DNA of 64,000 nt from Pseudomonas fluorescens (GTDB taxonomy: Bacteria; Pseudomonadota; Gammaproteobacteria; Pseudomonadales; Pseudomonadaceae): positions 62,001 to 126,000 of the forward strand of contig NZ_CABVIR010000001.1 in assembly GCF_902498065.1 (NCBI RefSeq). The letters are read 5' to 3'. Of the stretch, positions 45,382 to 54,604 are shown piece by piece. Made by a program: the position numbers and the translations under genes. Positions within the stretch are counted from its first letter, which is position 1. The number at the start of each line of letters is the position of its first letter. Below the pieces are notes generated by a model. That model was not told the DNA's origin, made no database searches, and saw nothing but the letters and a program-made list of their open reading frames with translations.

Positions 45382-46653
45382 TTAGAGATCTTGTAATGGT
45401 GCGTTGGCGCTGCGGACACCGAGCAGGCTGGTCAGTAGCACATACGTTAGCGCGGCAGCGGCAATCCCTACCAGCGGCGCGACCCATGGCGAACCGAAAG
45501 CGGCGACTGTGCCAACCGCATAAGCGCCCAAACCGGACCCATTGAACGCCGGTAATTGCGCATCGGCCAGTCGAGGATATTGACCACGGTAGCGAAAGAA
45601 AAAGTCCGCCATGATCACACCGCCGATCGGCGGAATCACCGTGCCCAGCAGAATCAGGTACGGCACCAGCAGGTCGTACATGCCTAGCAGCGCCAGCAAC
45701 GTGCCGATAACTGCGCCGGCCAGGGTCACGGTCTTGCGTCGGCCGGTGCGCAACAGATTGCAGCCGGCCACGGCGAAGTTGTAGATGGTGTTGTCCTGGG
45801 TGCTCCAGATGTTGAGCAGCAACATCGCCATCGCGGCCATGGCGAAACCTTGTATCAGCAGTACTTCAACCACGTCCGGTTGCTGGTAGACGATCGCCCC
45901 GTAAGCGCCGATCAGCACCATCAGTCCGTTGCCGATGAAGAAACCGATCAGGCTCGCCAGCACCGCGACCCGCGCCGAGCGGGAAAAGCGCGTCCAGTTC
46001 GTGGCTTGCGTGGCACCGCTGACGAAAGTGCCAAACACCAGGGTGATCGCGGTCGACCAATCCAGGGTGCCGGTCGGGACGACGGCCAGCAAACCATCGA
46101 GCCCGCCGACTTTCACCGTCGCAACCCACATCGACAGCATGAGCAGCAACATCATGGCGGGCACCGCGATGTACGACAGAATCTCGAGTCCGCGATAACC
46201 GACGTACGCCGTGGCGCAAAACACCAGGCCGAACACCACCATCAGGCCCAGAACCGTGCCATCGCTCAACTCGAAGTATTTGCCCAGCACCACGGCCGCC
46301 GTGGCCGTGCCCCAGGCGTACCAGCCGATCTGGGTGAAACCGAGGATCAGGTCGCTGAGCTTGCTGCCTATTTCACCGAAGCAGAAACGCCCCATCAGCA
46401 CCGAATTGAGGCCGCTCTTGAAGGCGATGTAGCCCAGCGCTGCGGCGTAGATGCCCAGCAGCAGATTGCCGACGACGATTACCGCCATCATCTCGCTGAA
46501 ACTGAACGCCACCCCGAGCTTGCCGCCGGCAAACATGGTGGCGGTGAAGAAGGTGAAACCCAGCAGCACCATGGCCGTGGAGGCGAGGCCTTTGCGGGCC
46601 TGCATTGGCACTTCGCTGAGGGGGTAGTCGTTGCCAGGATCGTTCTGCGTCAT
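45382..46653 (-). CDS. codB: Cytosine permease
   Basis: A 423-residue NCS1-family inner-membrane transporter for cytosine. It has about 12 membrane helices, and segments LSEVPMQARKGLASTAMVLLG near the N-terminus and GWYAWGTATAAVVLGKYFEL near residue 110 match CodB. It is the first gene of codBA. A sigma-54 promoter lies 39 bases before its ATG, which points to NtrC control under nitrogen limitation. Confidence 0.94.
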   Translation of the reverse strand: MTQNDPGNDYPLSEVPMQARKGLASTAMVLLGFTFFTATMFAGGKLGVAFSFSEMMAVIVVGNLLLGIYAAALGYIAFKSGLNSVLMGRFCFGEIGSKLSDLILGFTQIGWYAWGTATAAVVLGKYFELSDGTVLGLMVVFGLVFCATAYVGYRGLEILSYIAVPAMMLLLMLSMWVATVKVGGLDGLLAVVPTGTLDWSTAITLVFGTFVSGATQATNWTRFSRSARVAVLASLIGFFIGNGLMVLIGAYGAIVYQQPDVVEVLLIQGFAMAAMAMLLLNIWSTQDNTIYNFAVAGCNLLRTGRRKTVTLAGAVIGTLLALLGMYDLLVPYLILLGTVIPPIGGVIMADFFFRYRGQYPRLADAQLPAFNGSGLGAYAVGTVAAFGSPWVAPLVGIAAAALTYVLLTSLLGVRSANAPLQDL

Positions 46654-46691
46654 GTGGCGCTCCTTGCTGAATGGGTAACGCGGAGGGGGGC

Positions 46692-46707
46692 TGCAGTGGT
46701 CGTGCCA
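46692..46707 (-). promoter_or_regulatory. Sigma-54 promoter of codBA
   Basis: Minus-strand TGGCACGACCACTGCA, preceded by T, matches the sigma-54 consensus with GG-N10-GC spacing. It is close in sequence to the promoter at 19711-19726. No ANTAR hairpin or terminator follows before codB. Confidence 0.88.
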
Positions 46708-46799
46708 AGCGGGTGGATGTCGTTATGTATAGACGAGCGGAGATGACTGGAGCGGGGAAGGGCACGAAACCGGTGCAAGTGCAGGAACACAAGTGCCAT

Positions 46800-46825
46800 G
46801 TGGGAGCGAGCCGGCTCTCTCCCAC
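46800..46825. repeat. REP-like palindrome
   Basis: GTGGGAGCGAGCC faces GGCTCTCTCCCAC, an imperfect closed REP form upstream of codBA and at the end of the hydrolase gene. Confidence 0.65.
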
Positions 46826-46843
46826 AGGGGCAGGTTGGTTTCT

Positions 46844-47665
46844 TCAGGAGGAGGGTAGGAACCGCAACAACGCCGCGACGATGGCTTCAGGCGCATCTTC
46901 CTGCACCAGATGCCCGGCATTGGGGATTGGGTGAAACTGTGCCCCCGGAATCATCTGCTGCAGCGCGCGGCCACGTTCGATGGGAATCCACTGATCATCT
47001 TCACCCCAGAGAATCTGCACCGGGCAACGAATCGTCGGGTACAACCCTTCGATCTCACGGGTATAGCGCTGATCCATCTGCGCGATCTGCCGGTAAAACG
47101 CCGCTTGCCCCGGATCGCCCAGCCACGGTTGCACATACGGCGCGAGTTCATCATCGGGGATGTCGCGCTTGATCGCCCCGCGAACATAGGCCGGCACAAT
47201 CGCCCGCTGAATGTAATCGGGTACGCCGCTGAACGCCGCTTCGTGCTGGCGCACATGCTGCACAAACGGCGAACCCCACGGCGTCAACGCCACCGGGTCG
47301 ATCAGCGTCAGGCTGCGGTAGTCTTTGCCGTTCAGCAGATGCGCACGCAGCACCGTCGCGCCGCCGAAATCGTGGGCCACCACATCCGGGCAGTCCAGGC
47401 CCCAGTGCTCCAGCAGTTGCGTCAACAGTTCGTTCTGCACCCCCAGCGACACATCACCCTCGACCTTTTCGGACAGCCCATAACCCAGCAGGTCGAAGTA
47501 ATGCACCCGGTGCGACGTGATGAAGTGCGGCGCAATCCGGTGCCACACATAGGAAGAGAACGGTGTGCCATGCACGAACACCAACGGCGGGCCGTCGCCA
47601 CGCACGGCGTAACGGACGGAGTGCCCGTTGAAGCGATAGGTTTGAGCCAGCGGCCAGTCAGTCAT
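46844..47665 (-). CDS. Alpha/beta-hydrolase with Asp nucleophile (haloalkane dehalogenase/epoxide hydrolase-like)
   Basis: A 273-residue cytoplasmic alpha/beta-hydrolase. HGTPFSSYVWH near residue 33 is the oxyanion segment. The nucleophile elbow is AHDFGGA near residue 98, with Asp instead of Ser as in haloalkane/haloacetate dehalogenases and epoxide hydrolases. The acid and base are probably in LWGEDDQWIP and NAGHLVQED. A Trp follows at GSPFV-type positions but the halide-binding pair cannot be proven by eye. The gene stands alone, ending next to codBA. Confidence 0.85.
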   Translation of the reverse strand: MTDWPLAQTYRFNGHSVRYAVRGDGPPLVFVHGTPFSSYVWHRIAPHFITSHRVHYFDLLGYGLSEKVEGDVSLGVQNELLTQLLEHWGLDCPDVVAHDFGGATVLRAHLLNGKDYRSLTLIDPVALTPWGSPFVQHVRQHEAAFSGVPDYIQRAIVPAYVRGAIKRDIPDDELAPYVQPWLGDPGQAAFYRQIAQMDQRYTREIEGLYPTIRCPVQILWGEDDQWIPIERGRALQQMIPGAQFHPIPNAGHLVQEDAPEAIVAALLRFLPSS

Positions 47666-47707
47666 GGGGACGTCCTCTTGGCAGGTACGAACCCAAAAGC
47701 ATAGGCA

Positions 47708-47738
47708 TAAAAAAACAGCCTATGAAGGCTGTTTTTTT
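47708..47738. terminator. Bidirectional intrinsic terminator
   Basis: AAAAAAACAGCC pairs with GGCTGTTTTTTT around a short loop, 43 bases upstream of the hydrolase start and downstream of queD. It ends queD on the minus strand. Confidence 0.92.
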
Positions 47739-47762
47739 ACATCACTGACGAAAAACACTTCT

Positions 47763-47792
47763 CTGCAGGAGCGAGCTTGCTCGCTCCTGCAG
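47763..47792. repeat. Closed REP palindrome after queD
   Basis: Perfect 14-base arms (CTGCAGGAGCGAGC and its complement) around TT. Same sequence family as the REP pairs but with no spacer. Confidence 0.85.
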
Positions 47793-47796
47793 GGAT

Positions 47797-48153
47797 TTAT
47801 TCGCCGTGATAGATGCAACCGCTGGTGCACGTCTCGTGAATACGGATCGCACTCAGCTCAGGCAACAAGGGCTTCAACTCAACCCAGATCCACTTGGCCA
47901 GCACTTCACTGGTCGGATTCTCCAACCCGGGAATGTCATTCAAATAGTTGTGATCCAGTCGCTCATACAGCGGCTTGAAGATCGCTTTGATCTCCGAGAA
48001 GTCACGAATCCAGCCGGTATGCGGATCAAGGTCGCCACTCAGGTGAATCGCCACTTTGAACGAGTGACCGTGCAGGCGGCCGCACTTGTGGCCTTCCGGG
48101 ACGTGGGGCAGGCGGTGGGCGGACTCGAAGGTAAATTCTTTGAAGATTTCCAC
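47797..48153 (-). CDS. queD: 6-carboxytetrahydropterin synthase
   Basis: QueD converts dihydroneopterin triphosphate to 6-carboxytetrahydropterin, the second step of queuosine synthesis. The 118-residue protein has the zinc/catalytic histidines in [21 protein letters not shown] (with the catalytic Cys) and the C-terminal [11 protein letters not shown] region. A PTPS/QueD-type gene occupies this position near the two-component locus in PAO1 as I recall. It is 13 kb from the AT-rich queC island. Confidence 0.95.
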   Translation of the reverse strand: MEIFKEFTFESAHRLPHVPEGHKCGRLHGHSFKVAIHLSGDLDPHTGWIRDFSEIKAIFKPLYERLDHNYLNDIPGLENPTSEVLAKWIWVELKPLLPELSAIRIHETCTSGCIYHGE

Positions 48154-48227
48154 AGTGGTTTCAGCTCTGTCAGGTGGCGATCGCCGCAGCGATGTGGGCA
48201 GGCGGCGAGTTTAACAGTTTGTCCTGA

Positions 48228-49307
48228 CTAAAGGGTCAGCAAGCGTTCGCCGAGTCGACCGTTGGCGGCCAGTTCGAGAAACTCATCGCCCAGCCTGCGA
48301 CTTTCCTCCATCGTCGCACGCCAGTATTTCTGCCGGCTCGGCGCATCGCCCATGAAACGCTTGAAGTCGTTGCGGTCTGGCAGTTTGCCGTAGGGCAGGC
48401 GTGCCAGGTATTCCTTCGACGGCGCCAGTAACAAGACGTCCTGCAACCGTGCAGGGCAGGCGCGGCGCCATGGCAGGGTCTTGTCGAACCAGCCGGGAAT
48501 CACCCGGTCGGTGAAGTGCGGATACAGCACGATGTCGTTGCCGCTGTAGGGCAGGTCGAGGTGATAGTCCAGCAGACCGCCGTCGCGGAAGGTTCCGGCG
48601 CCGGCGCCGGGCAGGTCGCGCACGCCTTCCATGACCATCGGGATCGAGCCCGAGGCGAGCAGGGCCTGGCGCAGGTTGCCGGCATTCAACGCGACGAAGC
48701 GCGAGGGGAAATCGTTCAGCGCATTGACCGGCGGCGCGAGGCGCGGGTCGTGGATGATCAGCCGCTCGAAATGCCGCGACAGCCGCGCGCGACCGCGCAG
48801 GTTGTCGGCGATCACCGACGACAGGCCCAACCCGAGACGACCGCGATGATCGTCCGCGAGCAGGCCGTGGCTTTTGACCACCATGATGTTGAGTCGGTGA
48901 TGGGCGTTGTTCAAAATCGCCGCATCGCGGCCGTCGAGCAGGTCATCGAGCATGCGCTGCGAGCTCTGGCTGATCTGCGCCATGGTCACGCCCTTGGCGA
49001 AATTCTGCTCGGTGTACAGGTGGCCGAGACGGCGAATGCCTTCGGCTGCGTCCGGCAGGCACGCACTGGCAAAGCGCCAGGAACCCACCGAGGCGCCGAT
49101 CAGCGACCGTTCACGCGGCGCGGCGGGCAGCCATTCGCCGAACAGCGCCAGGTCCAGACCTTGAATCCCCAACGCCTTTGGCCCACCGGCGGCGCCCGGC
49201 AGCGTGCCGACATCGGCGGCGTTCAAACCGTTTTCACGGATGCGCGCGAAGGCACGCGGGCCGGCCTTGAGGGTCAGGGAGGGGAACTTGATGTGGATAG
49301 CAGTCAT
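48228..49307 (-). CDS. Patatin-like phospholipase
   Basis: A 359-residue patatin-family serine lipid hydrolase. It has a glycine-rich oxyanion region (GTLPGAAGGPKALG near residue 34), the nucleophile elbow GASVGS near residue 72 and the catalytic DGG in FRDGGLLDYH near residue 230, the order expected for a Ser-Asp dyad. There is no signal peptide. I chose the ATG at 49307 over the upstream TTG at 49328. It is divergent from the PepSY genes. Confidence 0.86.
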   Translation of the reverse strand: MTAIHIKFPSLTLKAGPRAFARIRENGLNAADVGTLPGAAGGPKALGIQGLDLALFGEWLPAAPRERSLIGASVGSWRFASACLPDAAEGIRRLGHLYTEQNFAKGVTMAQISQSSQRMLDDLLDGRDAAILNNAHHRLNIMVVKSHGLLADDHRGRLGLGLSSVIADNLRGRARLSRHFERLIIHDPRLAPPVNALNDFPSRFVALNAGNLRQALLASGSIPMVMEGVRDLPGAGAGTFRDGGLLDYHLDLPYSGNDIVLYPHFTDRVIPGWFDKTLPWRRACPARLQDVLLLAPSKEYLARLPYGKLPDRNDFKRFMGDAPSRQKYWRATMEESRRLGDEFLELAANGRLGERLLTL

Positions 49308-49478
49308 ACCGGTCTCGATGTCTGGCAAGCGGGCGGATTATAAACAGCTGTGCGTGCTGCAAACACAGGACCTGCGATGTCGAGTTGCCATCCATGATGA
49401 TGGCAATTCAGTTTCAATTAAGTTCGAATCGCTAAGGTGGCCGCCGTACGCAACACATAAAAAATACGGAGACACCCC

Positions 49479-49787
49479 ATGAAAACCCTGACTGCCCTGT
49501 TCACCGCCTCCATCATTGCCATGACCGCCAGCCTCGCCCATGCCCGCGACCTGGGCCCCGACGAAGCCCTGCGGTTGCGCGACGCTGGTACCATTGTGTC
49601 TTTCGAGAAGCTCAACGCCACGGCGCTGGCCAAACACCCAGGCTCGACGGTCACCGAAACCGAGCTGGAAGAAGAGTACGGCAAGTACATTTATCAGGTG
49701 GAGCTGCGTGACCCACAAGGCATTGAGTGGGACCTGGAATTGGACGCCGTAAGCGGGCAAGTACTCAAGGATCATCAGGATACGTAA
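49479..49787 (+). CDS. Secreted PepSY-domain protein 1
   Basis: A 102-residue periplasmic protein with a signal peptide (LFTASIIAMTASLAHA, cleavage near residue 22) and one PepSY unit (LGPDEALRLRDAGTIVSFEKL ... YIYQVELRDPQGIEWDLELDAVSGQVL). It is a paralogue of the next gene, whose ATG overlaps its stop (TAATG). It heads a four-gene operon with a response regulator and a histidine kinase. By layout it matches the BqsPQRS/CarRS locus of P. aeruginosa (PA2656-PA2659). Confidence 0.86.
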   Translation: MKTLTALFTASIIAMTASLAHARDLGPDEALRLRDAGTIVSFEKLNATALAKHPGSTVTETELEEEYGKYIYQVELRDPQGIEWDLELDAVSGQVLKDHQDT

Positions 49788-50092
49788 TGAAGGTGTGTTC
49801 ATTTTCACGCATGGCGCTGGTGCTTCTGGCGTTTTGCTCGGTCGTCATGGCCCGCGACCTCGATCAGGACGAAGCCCTGCGCCTGCGCCAGCAGGGCGTT
49901 ATCCTGCCGCTCGAACACGTGGTGAAGCAGGCGCTGGACCGTTATCCCGGCTCCAAACTGCTGGAAGCCGAGCTCGAAGAGAAACACGACGTCTACATTT
50001 ATGAAGTCGAGCTGCTGACCACTGAAGGTGTGGTCCGTGAACTGGACCTCGATGCCACCACTGGCCAGTTACTGAAAGACAAGGAAGATTGA
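49787..50092 (+). CDS. Secreted PepSY-domain protein 2
   Basis: A 101-residue paralogue of the preceding protein with a signal peptide (MALVLLAFCSVVMA) and the same PepSY pattern (LDQDEALRLRQQGVILPLEHV ... YIYEVELLTTEGVVRELDLDATTGQLL). The ATG at 49787 overlaps the previous stop by one base; the frame extends further back but only antisense to meaning. It ends three bases before the response regulator ATG. The pair probably arose by tandem duplication and may sense or buffer metal in the periplasm for the kinase. Confidence 0.86.
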   Translation: MKVCSFSRMALVLLAFCSVVMARDLDQDEALRLRQQGVILPLEHVVKQALDRYPGSKLLEAELEEKHDVYIYEVELLTTEGVVRELDLDATTGQLLKDKED

Positions 50093-50095
50093 CCG

Positions 50096-50764
50096 ATGCG
50101 ATTGCTGCTGGTGGAAGACCATGTGCCCCTGGCCGACGAACTGATGGCCGGCCTCAACCGCCAGGGCTATGCCGTGGACTGGCTGGCCGACGGTCGCGAC
50201 GCGGTGTATCAGGGCAGCAGTGAACCTTATGACCTGATCGTTCTCGATCTCGGTCTGCCCGGTTTGCCGGGGCTCGACGTGTTGGCGCAATGGCGGGCGG
50301 GGGGGCTGGCCACGCCCGTGCTGATCCTCACCGCGCGCGGCTCCTGGGCCGAACGGATCGAAGGCCTCAAGGCTGGCGCCGACGACTACCTGACCAAGCC
50401 TTTCCACCCTGAAGAGCTGCATTTGCGCATTCAAGCGTTGTTGCGCCGTTCCCATGGCCAGGTCAATCAACCGACGCTGCAGTCGGCCGGATTGCACCTG
50501 GACGAAGGCCGCCAATGCGTGACCCGCGACGGCGCCGACATTCAGCTCACCGCTGCGGAATTTCGTCTGCTGCGCTATTTCATGCTGCACCCCGAGCAGA
50601 TCCTCTCCAAAAGCCACCTCGCCGAACACCTCTACGACGGTGAAACCGAACGCGACTCCAACGTGCTGGAAGTCCACGTCAATCACCTGCGGCGCAAGCT
50701 CGGGCGCAGCGTGATCGAAACCCGTCGCGGCCAGGGTTACCTGTTCGGCGGGCAAGCGCAGTGA
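50096..50764 (+). CDS. OmpR/PmrA-type response regulator (BqsR/CarR-like)
   Basis: A 222-residue two-component regulator. The receiver has the acidic pair in LVEDH, phospho-Asp51 in [13 protein letters not shown] and the Lys in [10 protein letters not shown]. The C-terminal winged helix includes [21 protein letters not shown] and the recognition helix around [16 protein letters not shown]. Its stop overlaps the kinase GTG start (GTGA). The operon layout with two PepSY genes fits BqsRS/CarRS, reported to respond to Fe(II) or calcium; the signal here is inferred. Confidence 0.9.
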   Translation: MRLLLVEDHVPLADELMAGLNRQGYAVDWLADGRDAVYQGSSEPYDLIVLDLGLPGLPGLDVLAQWRAGGLATPVLILTARGSWAERIEGLKAGADDYLTKPFHPEELHLRIQALLRRSHGQVNQPTLQSAGLHLDEGRQCVTRDGADIQLTAAEFRLLRYFMLHPEQILSKSHLAEHLYDGETERDSNVLEVHVNHLRRKLGRSVIETRRGQGYLFGGQAQ

Positions 50765-52074
50765 GGTCGATCCAGCGCCGCTTGAGTCTGGGGTTGATCA
50801 GCGTGATGGTGATCGTCGGCCTGGTGCTGGCGCAAACCAGCCTGTGGTTGTTCGAAATGGGCTTGCAGCGCTACCTCGAAGCGGGGCTGCGCAACGACAG
50901 TGAAAACCTGCTGGTGGCGCTGGTGCGCGGGCCGCAGGGCTTGCAGCTGGATGAGCGACATCTGTCACCGGCCTACCTGCGGCCGTTTTCCGGGCACTAC
51001 TTCCGCATTGATTTTGCCGACAGCCATTGGCGCTCCCGTTCATTGTGGGATCAGGAATTGCCGCGACTCGAACATCCAGGCCTGCACAGCAACCTGCAAC
51101 TGGGGCCGGAAGGCCAGCAGTTATTGGTCTTGCGTTCGGACTATCGCCGACTCGGCCAGTCGATCTCCATCAGCGTCGCCCAGGATTACACGCCGGTGCG
51201 CGATAGTTTCAAGCGCATGCAGCAAGTGGGGTTGGGACTGGGGTTGGCGGGACTGCTGTTGATTCTGCTGTTGCAGCGGATCACCGTGCGCCGCGCCTTG
51301 CGTCCGCTGGAAAAGGCCCGAGAGCAGATTGCTCAGTTGCAGCGAGGCCAGCGTTCGCAACTGGATGATCAGGTGCCGGTGGAACTTGAGCCGCTGGTGG
51401 CGCAGATCAACCATTTGCTCGCCCACACCGAAGACAGCCTCAAGCGTTCGCGCAATGCGCTGGGCAACCTCGGGCACGCCTTGAAAACCCCACTGGCGGT
51501 GTTGTTGAGCGTGGCGTCCAGCGAGAAACTCGACGCCCATCCCGAGCTGCGCAAGCTCCTCAAAGACCAATTGGAACAGGTTCAACAACGCCTCAATCGC
51601 GAACTCAACCGCGCGCGGCTGTCCGGCGATGCGCTGCCGGGGGCCTTGTTTGATTGCGATGCGCAACTGCCGGGATTGCTCGCCACGTTGAACATGATCC
51701 ACGGCGAACACCTTGAACTGAGCTATCGCGCGCCGGCCGGTTTGCAGTTGCCGTGGGATCGCGAAGACTTGCTGGAACTGCTGGGCAATCTGCTGGACAA
51801 CGCCTGCAAATGGGCGGATGCCGAGGTGCGGTTGAGCGTGGTGGAGACGGCCGCAGGGTTTGAGTTAAACGTGGAAGATGATGGACCGGGCATTCCCGAG
51901 GACCAGCGTGATCAGGTGTTCAGCCGGGGCACGCGGCTGGATGAGCAGACGGATGGGCATGGGTTGGGACTGGGGATTGTGCGCGACATTGTCGACACAT
52001 GGGGCGGGGTGTTGCGGCTGGAGGAGAGCGAGTGGGGCGGGTTGAGCGTTGTCATCGAACTGCCCAAGCGTTGA
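50761..52074 (+). CDS. Sensor histidine kinase (BqsS/CarS-like)
   Basis: A 437-residue inner-membrane kinase. Helix 1 is near residues 8-27 ([20 protein letters not shown]), a periplasmic sensor follows to about 155, and helix 2 is [19 protein letters not shown] and the H-box [15 protein letters not shown] (near residue 237) come next, then the ATPase with N-box [18 protein letters not shown] and GHGLGLGIV. The start is GTG, overlapping the regulator stop. The Fe(II) motif RExxE reported for BqsS is not visible in the periplasmic loop, so the signal may differ. Confidence 0.9.
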   Translation: MRSIQRRLSLGLISVMVIVGLVLAQTSLWLFEMGLQRYLEAGLRNDSENLLVALVRGPQGLQLDERHLSPAYLRPFSGHYFRIDFADSHWRSRSLWDQELPRLEHPGLHSNLQLGPEGQQLLVLRSDYRRLGQSISISVAQDYTPVRDSFKRMQQVGLGLGLAGLLLILLLQRITVRRALRPLEKAREQIAQLQRGQRSQLDDQVPVELEPLVAQINHLLAHTEDSLKRSRNALGNLGHALKTPLAVLLSVASSEKLDAHPELRKLLKDQLEQVQQRLNRELNRARLSGDALPGALFDCDAQLPGLLATLNMIHGEHLELSYRAPAGLQLPWDREDLLELLGNLLDNACKWADAEVRLSVVETAAGFELNVEDDGPGIPEDQRDQVFSRGTRLDEQTDGHGLGLGIVRDIVDTWGGVLRLEESEWGGLSVVIELPKR

Positions 52075-52100
52075 CACTGTTCTGAAAACCACCGAGTAAT

Positions 52101-52130
52101 CTGTGGGAGCGGGCTTGCCCGCTCCCACAG
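52101..52130. repeat. Closed REP palindrome
   Basis: Perfect 14-base arms (CTGTGGGAGCGGGC and its complement) around TT between the convergent kinase and chemoreceptor genes. Confidence 0.88.
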
Positions 52131-52156
52131 GTAGTTTCTGTGGATACAAATCTGCG

Positions 52157-54304
52157 TTAAACGCGGAACTGATCCATCAGACTCTGCTGCTGATTCGCCA
52201 GACTATTCAATGACTGGCTCACCCGCGCCGACTCATTCGCCTGTCCCGACAACGATTCGGTCACGTCCCGGATCGTCGCCACGTTGTTGTTGATCTCTTC
52301 CGCCACCGCGCTTTGCTCTTCCGCCGCGGAGGCAATCTGCAGGTTCATGTCGCTGATCACTGTCACTGCGTCGCCGATCTGGCGCAACGCTGTGACAGCC
52401 TGGCCCACCTGCTCGACGCTGCCCTGGGCCTGACGGTGACTGTTGTTCATCGACCCCACCACATCCTGCGTGCCGCTCTGCAACTGCTCGATCACCAGAC
52501 GGGTTTCCTCCACAGACTCCTGTGTGCGCCGCGCGAGGTTGCGCACTTCGTCGGCGACCACGGCAAAACCGCGCCCGGCCTCACCGGCACGGGCTGCTTC
52601 GATTGCGGCGTTCAGGGCCAGCAGGTTGGTCTGTTCGGCGATGGCGCGGATCACTTCCAGCACCGAGCCGATTTTCTCGCTGTTGGCCGCCAAACCTTCG
52701 ACCTGCACCATCGCTGCGCTCATGTCGGCGGCGAGGTTATCGATGCTGGTGGTGGTCTGGTCGATCACGGTCAAGCCACGGCGGGTGGCGTGATCGGCAT
52801 CGCGCGCCGCTTGTGCCGCTTGTGCCGCGCTGCGGGCAACGTCCTGGGCGGTGGCGCTCATTTCGTGGGAGGCGGTCGCCACTTGATCGACCTGACGGTA
52901 TTGCTGTTCCATGCCGGCGCTGGTCTGCGTGGCGATGGCAGAAGACTGGTCCGCCGTACTGCGCGCGTCCTGCACCGAGCGTTTCACCTCGGCGATGATC
53001 GGTTGCAACTTGTCGAGGAAACGGTTGAACCAGCCGGCTAACTGGCCCAGTTCATCCTTCTTGTCATACGCCAGGCGCCGGGTCAGGTCGCCCTCACCAC
53101 TGGCGATGTCTTCGAGCATGTGCGCCACGCCGAGGATCGGTCGGGTCACGCTGCGCGCCATCAGCCACACCAGCAACAGGCCGATCAATGCGGCCAGCAC
53201 ACCGAGGCCGAGTTCGACCAAGGTGCCGGCGGTGTTGCTTTCATCGAGTTGTTTTTTCAGGGCTTCGGCGGGGCCGATCAGGACTTTTTCCGGCACGTCG
53301 AGCAACACGCCCCACGACTTGCCGTCGGGGATGGGCTGGAACGGCGACAGCACTTTCAACTGCTGTTGGCTGTGCAGGCTTGCGGTTTTGCTGCTGGCGG
53401 CGAGCAGGCGGATCAGTTCGGCGCCGCTGGTTTTATCCACCGCGTCCAGGCGCTGGCTGAGTTTGCTGGCGTCCGGGCTGTAGCCGGCGAGCAAACCGGC
53501 CGGGCTGATGATGCTGACGTTGGTCTGGCCGTCATAAAGTTTTTTGCTGGCGCCCTGACTGACCGCTTGCAGGCTGTTGAGGTTGATGTCCACCGACAGC
53601 GATGCGATGACTTTGCCATTGACCATCAGCGGGAACACGATGCTGGTCATCAACACGTTCTGGCCGTCGATCACATAGAAGTAGGGTTCGATCACACAGG
53701 GCTTGAGCGAAGTGCGCGGGCAGGTGAACCAGGCGTTGGCGGGCTCGCCGCTGGGGCCGGTGCTGGTGTCGGCCATGTCGGTTTCGGGCAGCGCCATCGA
53801 CGTCACCTTGCCGGGCGTCGGTTGCGACCAGTAGAGCGCGAAACGGCCCTTGTCGTTACTGCCCAGCTCAGCCTGGCCGGCGAACAGGTCGTCCTTGCCG
53901 TCCAGCGCATTGGGTTCGAACACCAGGGACAGGCCGAGCAGTTCCGGGTTGGCTTGCAGCGCAGACTTGACCTGGCGGGTCAGGTCTTCACGCAGGTCGA
54001 AGGCATCGAGGAAGCGCTTCTCGGCCTGGTCGCGCAGGAACAACACCTGACGCGAAAAGCCGTGGCCATATTGATAGGCGTCCATGAACTGCTGGCGAAT
54101 AATCAACGCCTGGTTTTCGCCCTGGGATTCGATCCGGGCCTGGGCGGCGTCATTGAGCATCTCCATGCTCGAGGCTTTCACCAGCTCGGAGCTGTGCTCC
54201 ATACGATAGAGGGAAAGACCTACCAGCAAGGTCACGATACCGGCCAGGCAAAGCCCGGCCAGCAGGGTGATTTTCCATTGAATGGAAAGTTGTCTGAGCG
54301 ACAT
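52157..54304 (-). CDS. Chemoreceptor, TlpQ/McpU-like (dCache)
   Basis: A 715-residue methyl-accepting chemotaxis protein. The first membrane helix is near residues 11-32, a large dCache ligand domain spans about 33-350, the second helix is near 360-380 ([19 protein letters not shown]), followed by HAMP and the signalling tip ([28 protein letters not shown] near residue 565). Length and location beside the antiporter and a second receptor match PA2654 (TlpQ, histamine and polyamines) as I remember it. I chose the ATG at 54304. Ligand specificity is inferred from synteny only. Confidence 0.85.
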   Translation of the reverse strand: MSLRQLSIQWKITLLAGLCLAGIVTLLVGLSLYRMEHSSELVKASSMEMLNDAAQARIESQGENQALIIRQQFMDAYQYGHGFSRQVLFLRDQAEKRFLDAFDLREDLTRQVKSALQANPELLGLSLVFEPNALDGKDDLFAGQAELGSNDKGRFALYWSQPTPGKVTSMALPETDMADTSTGPSGEPANAWFTCPRTSLKPCVIEPYFYVIDGQNVLMTSIVFPLMVNGKVIASLSVDINLNSLQAVSQGASKKLYDGQTNVSIISPAGLLAGYSPDASKLSQRLDAVDKTSGAELIRLLAASSKTASLHSQQQLKVLSPFQPIPDGKSWGVLLDVPEKVLIGPAEALKKQLDESNTAGTLVELGLGVLAALIGLLLVWLMARSVTRPILGVAHMLEDIASGEGDLTRRLAYDKKDELGQLAGWFNRFLDKLQPIIAEVKRSVQDARSTADQSSAIATQTSAGMEQQYRQVDQVATASHEMSATAQDVARSAAQAAQAARDADHATRRGLTVIDQTTTSIDNLAADMSAAMVQVEGLAANSEKIGSVLEVIRAIAEQTNLLALNAAIEAARAGEAGRGFAVVADEVRNLARRTQESVEETRLVIEQLQSGTQDVVGSMNNSHRQAQGSVEQVGQAVTALRQIGDAVTVISDMNLQIASAAEEQSAVAEEINNNVATIRDVTESLSGQANESARVSQSLNSLANQQQSLMDQFRV

Positions 54305-54426
54305 GGAGACGTCCTTATTCGATAAATATCTGAGACTTTGCACTGTAACGGCGGCAAATCCGCTTTCTTTATGTCGTTAAACGAATAACAGGCACGTTCG
54401 AAATCCCAGCCTTACGCAAACCTCTC

Positions 54427-54450
54427 TAGGAGCTGGCAAGCCAGCTCCTA
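54427..54450. repeat. Closed REP palindrome
   Basis: Perfect 11-base arms (TAGGAGCTGGC and complement) around AA. It lies in the 300-base gap between the divergent chemoreceptor and antiporter genes; apart from presumed promoters I see nothing else there. Confidence 0.8.
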
Positions 54451-54604
54451 CAGGGGGCGTGCGCGTAGCGTTCTGGCCGTTGGCTTTGACAAGGCGCTGA
54501 CCGTCCGGCACAGTGCGCGCCCTCTAATAAAACCCATTCCTTATCCCGCTGGCGGCTTTGTGCAGACTCCCGGCCGGACTCATTTCGCTTGCCTTGAGGT
54601 AACG

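Noticed and set aside
54507..54522. Sigma-54-like site CGGCACAGTGCGCGCC upstream of the antiporter
   Set aside because: Spacing fits, but both elements have mismatches and no nitrogen link exists.
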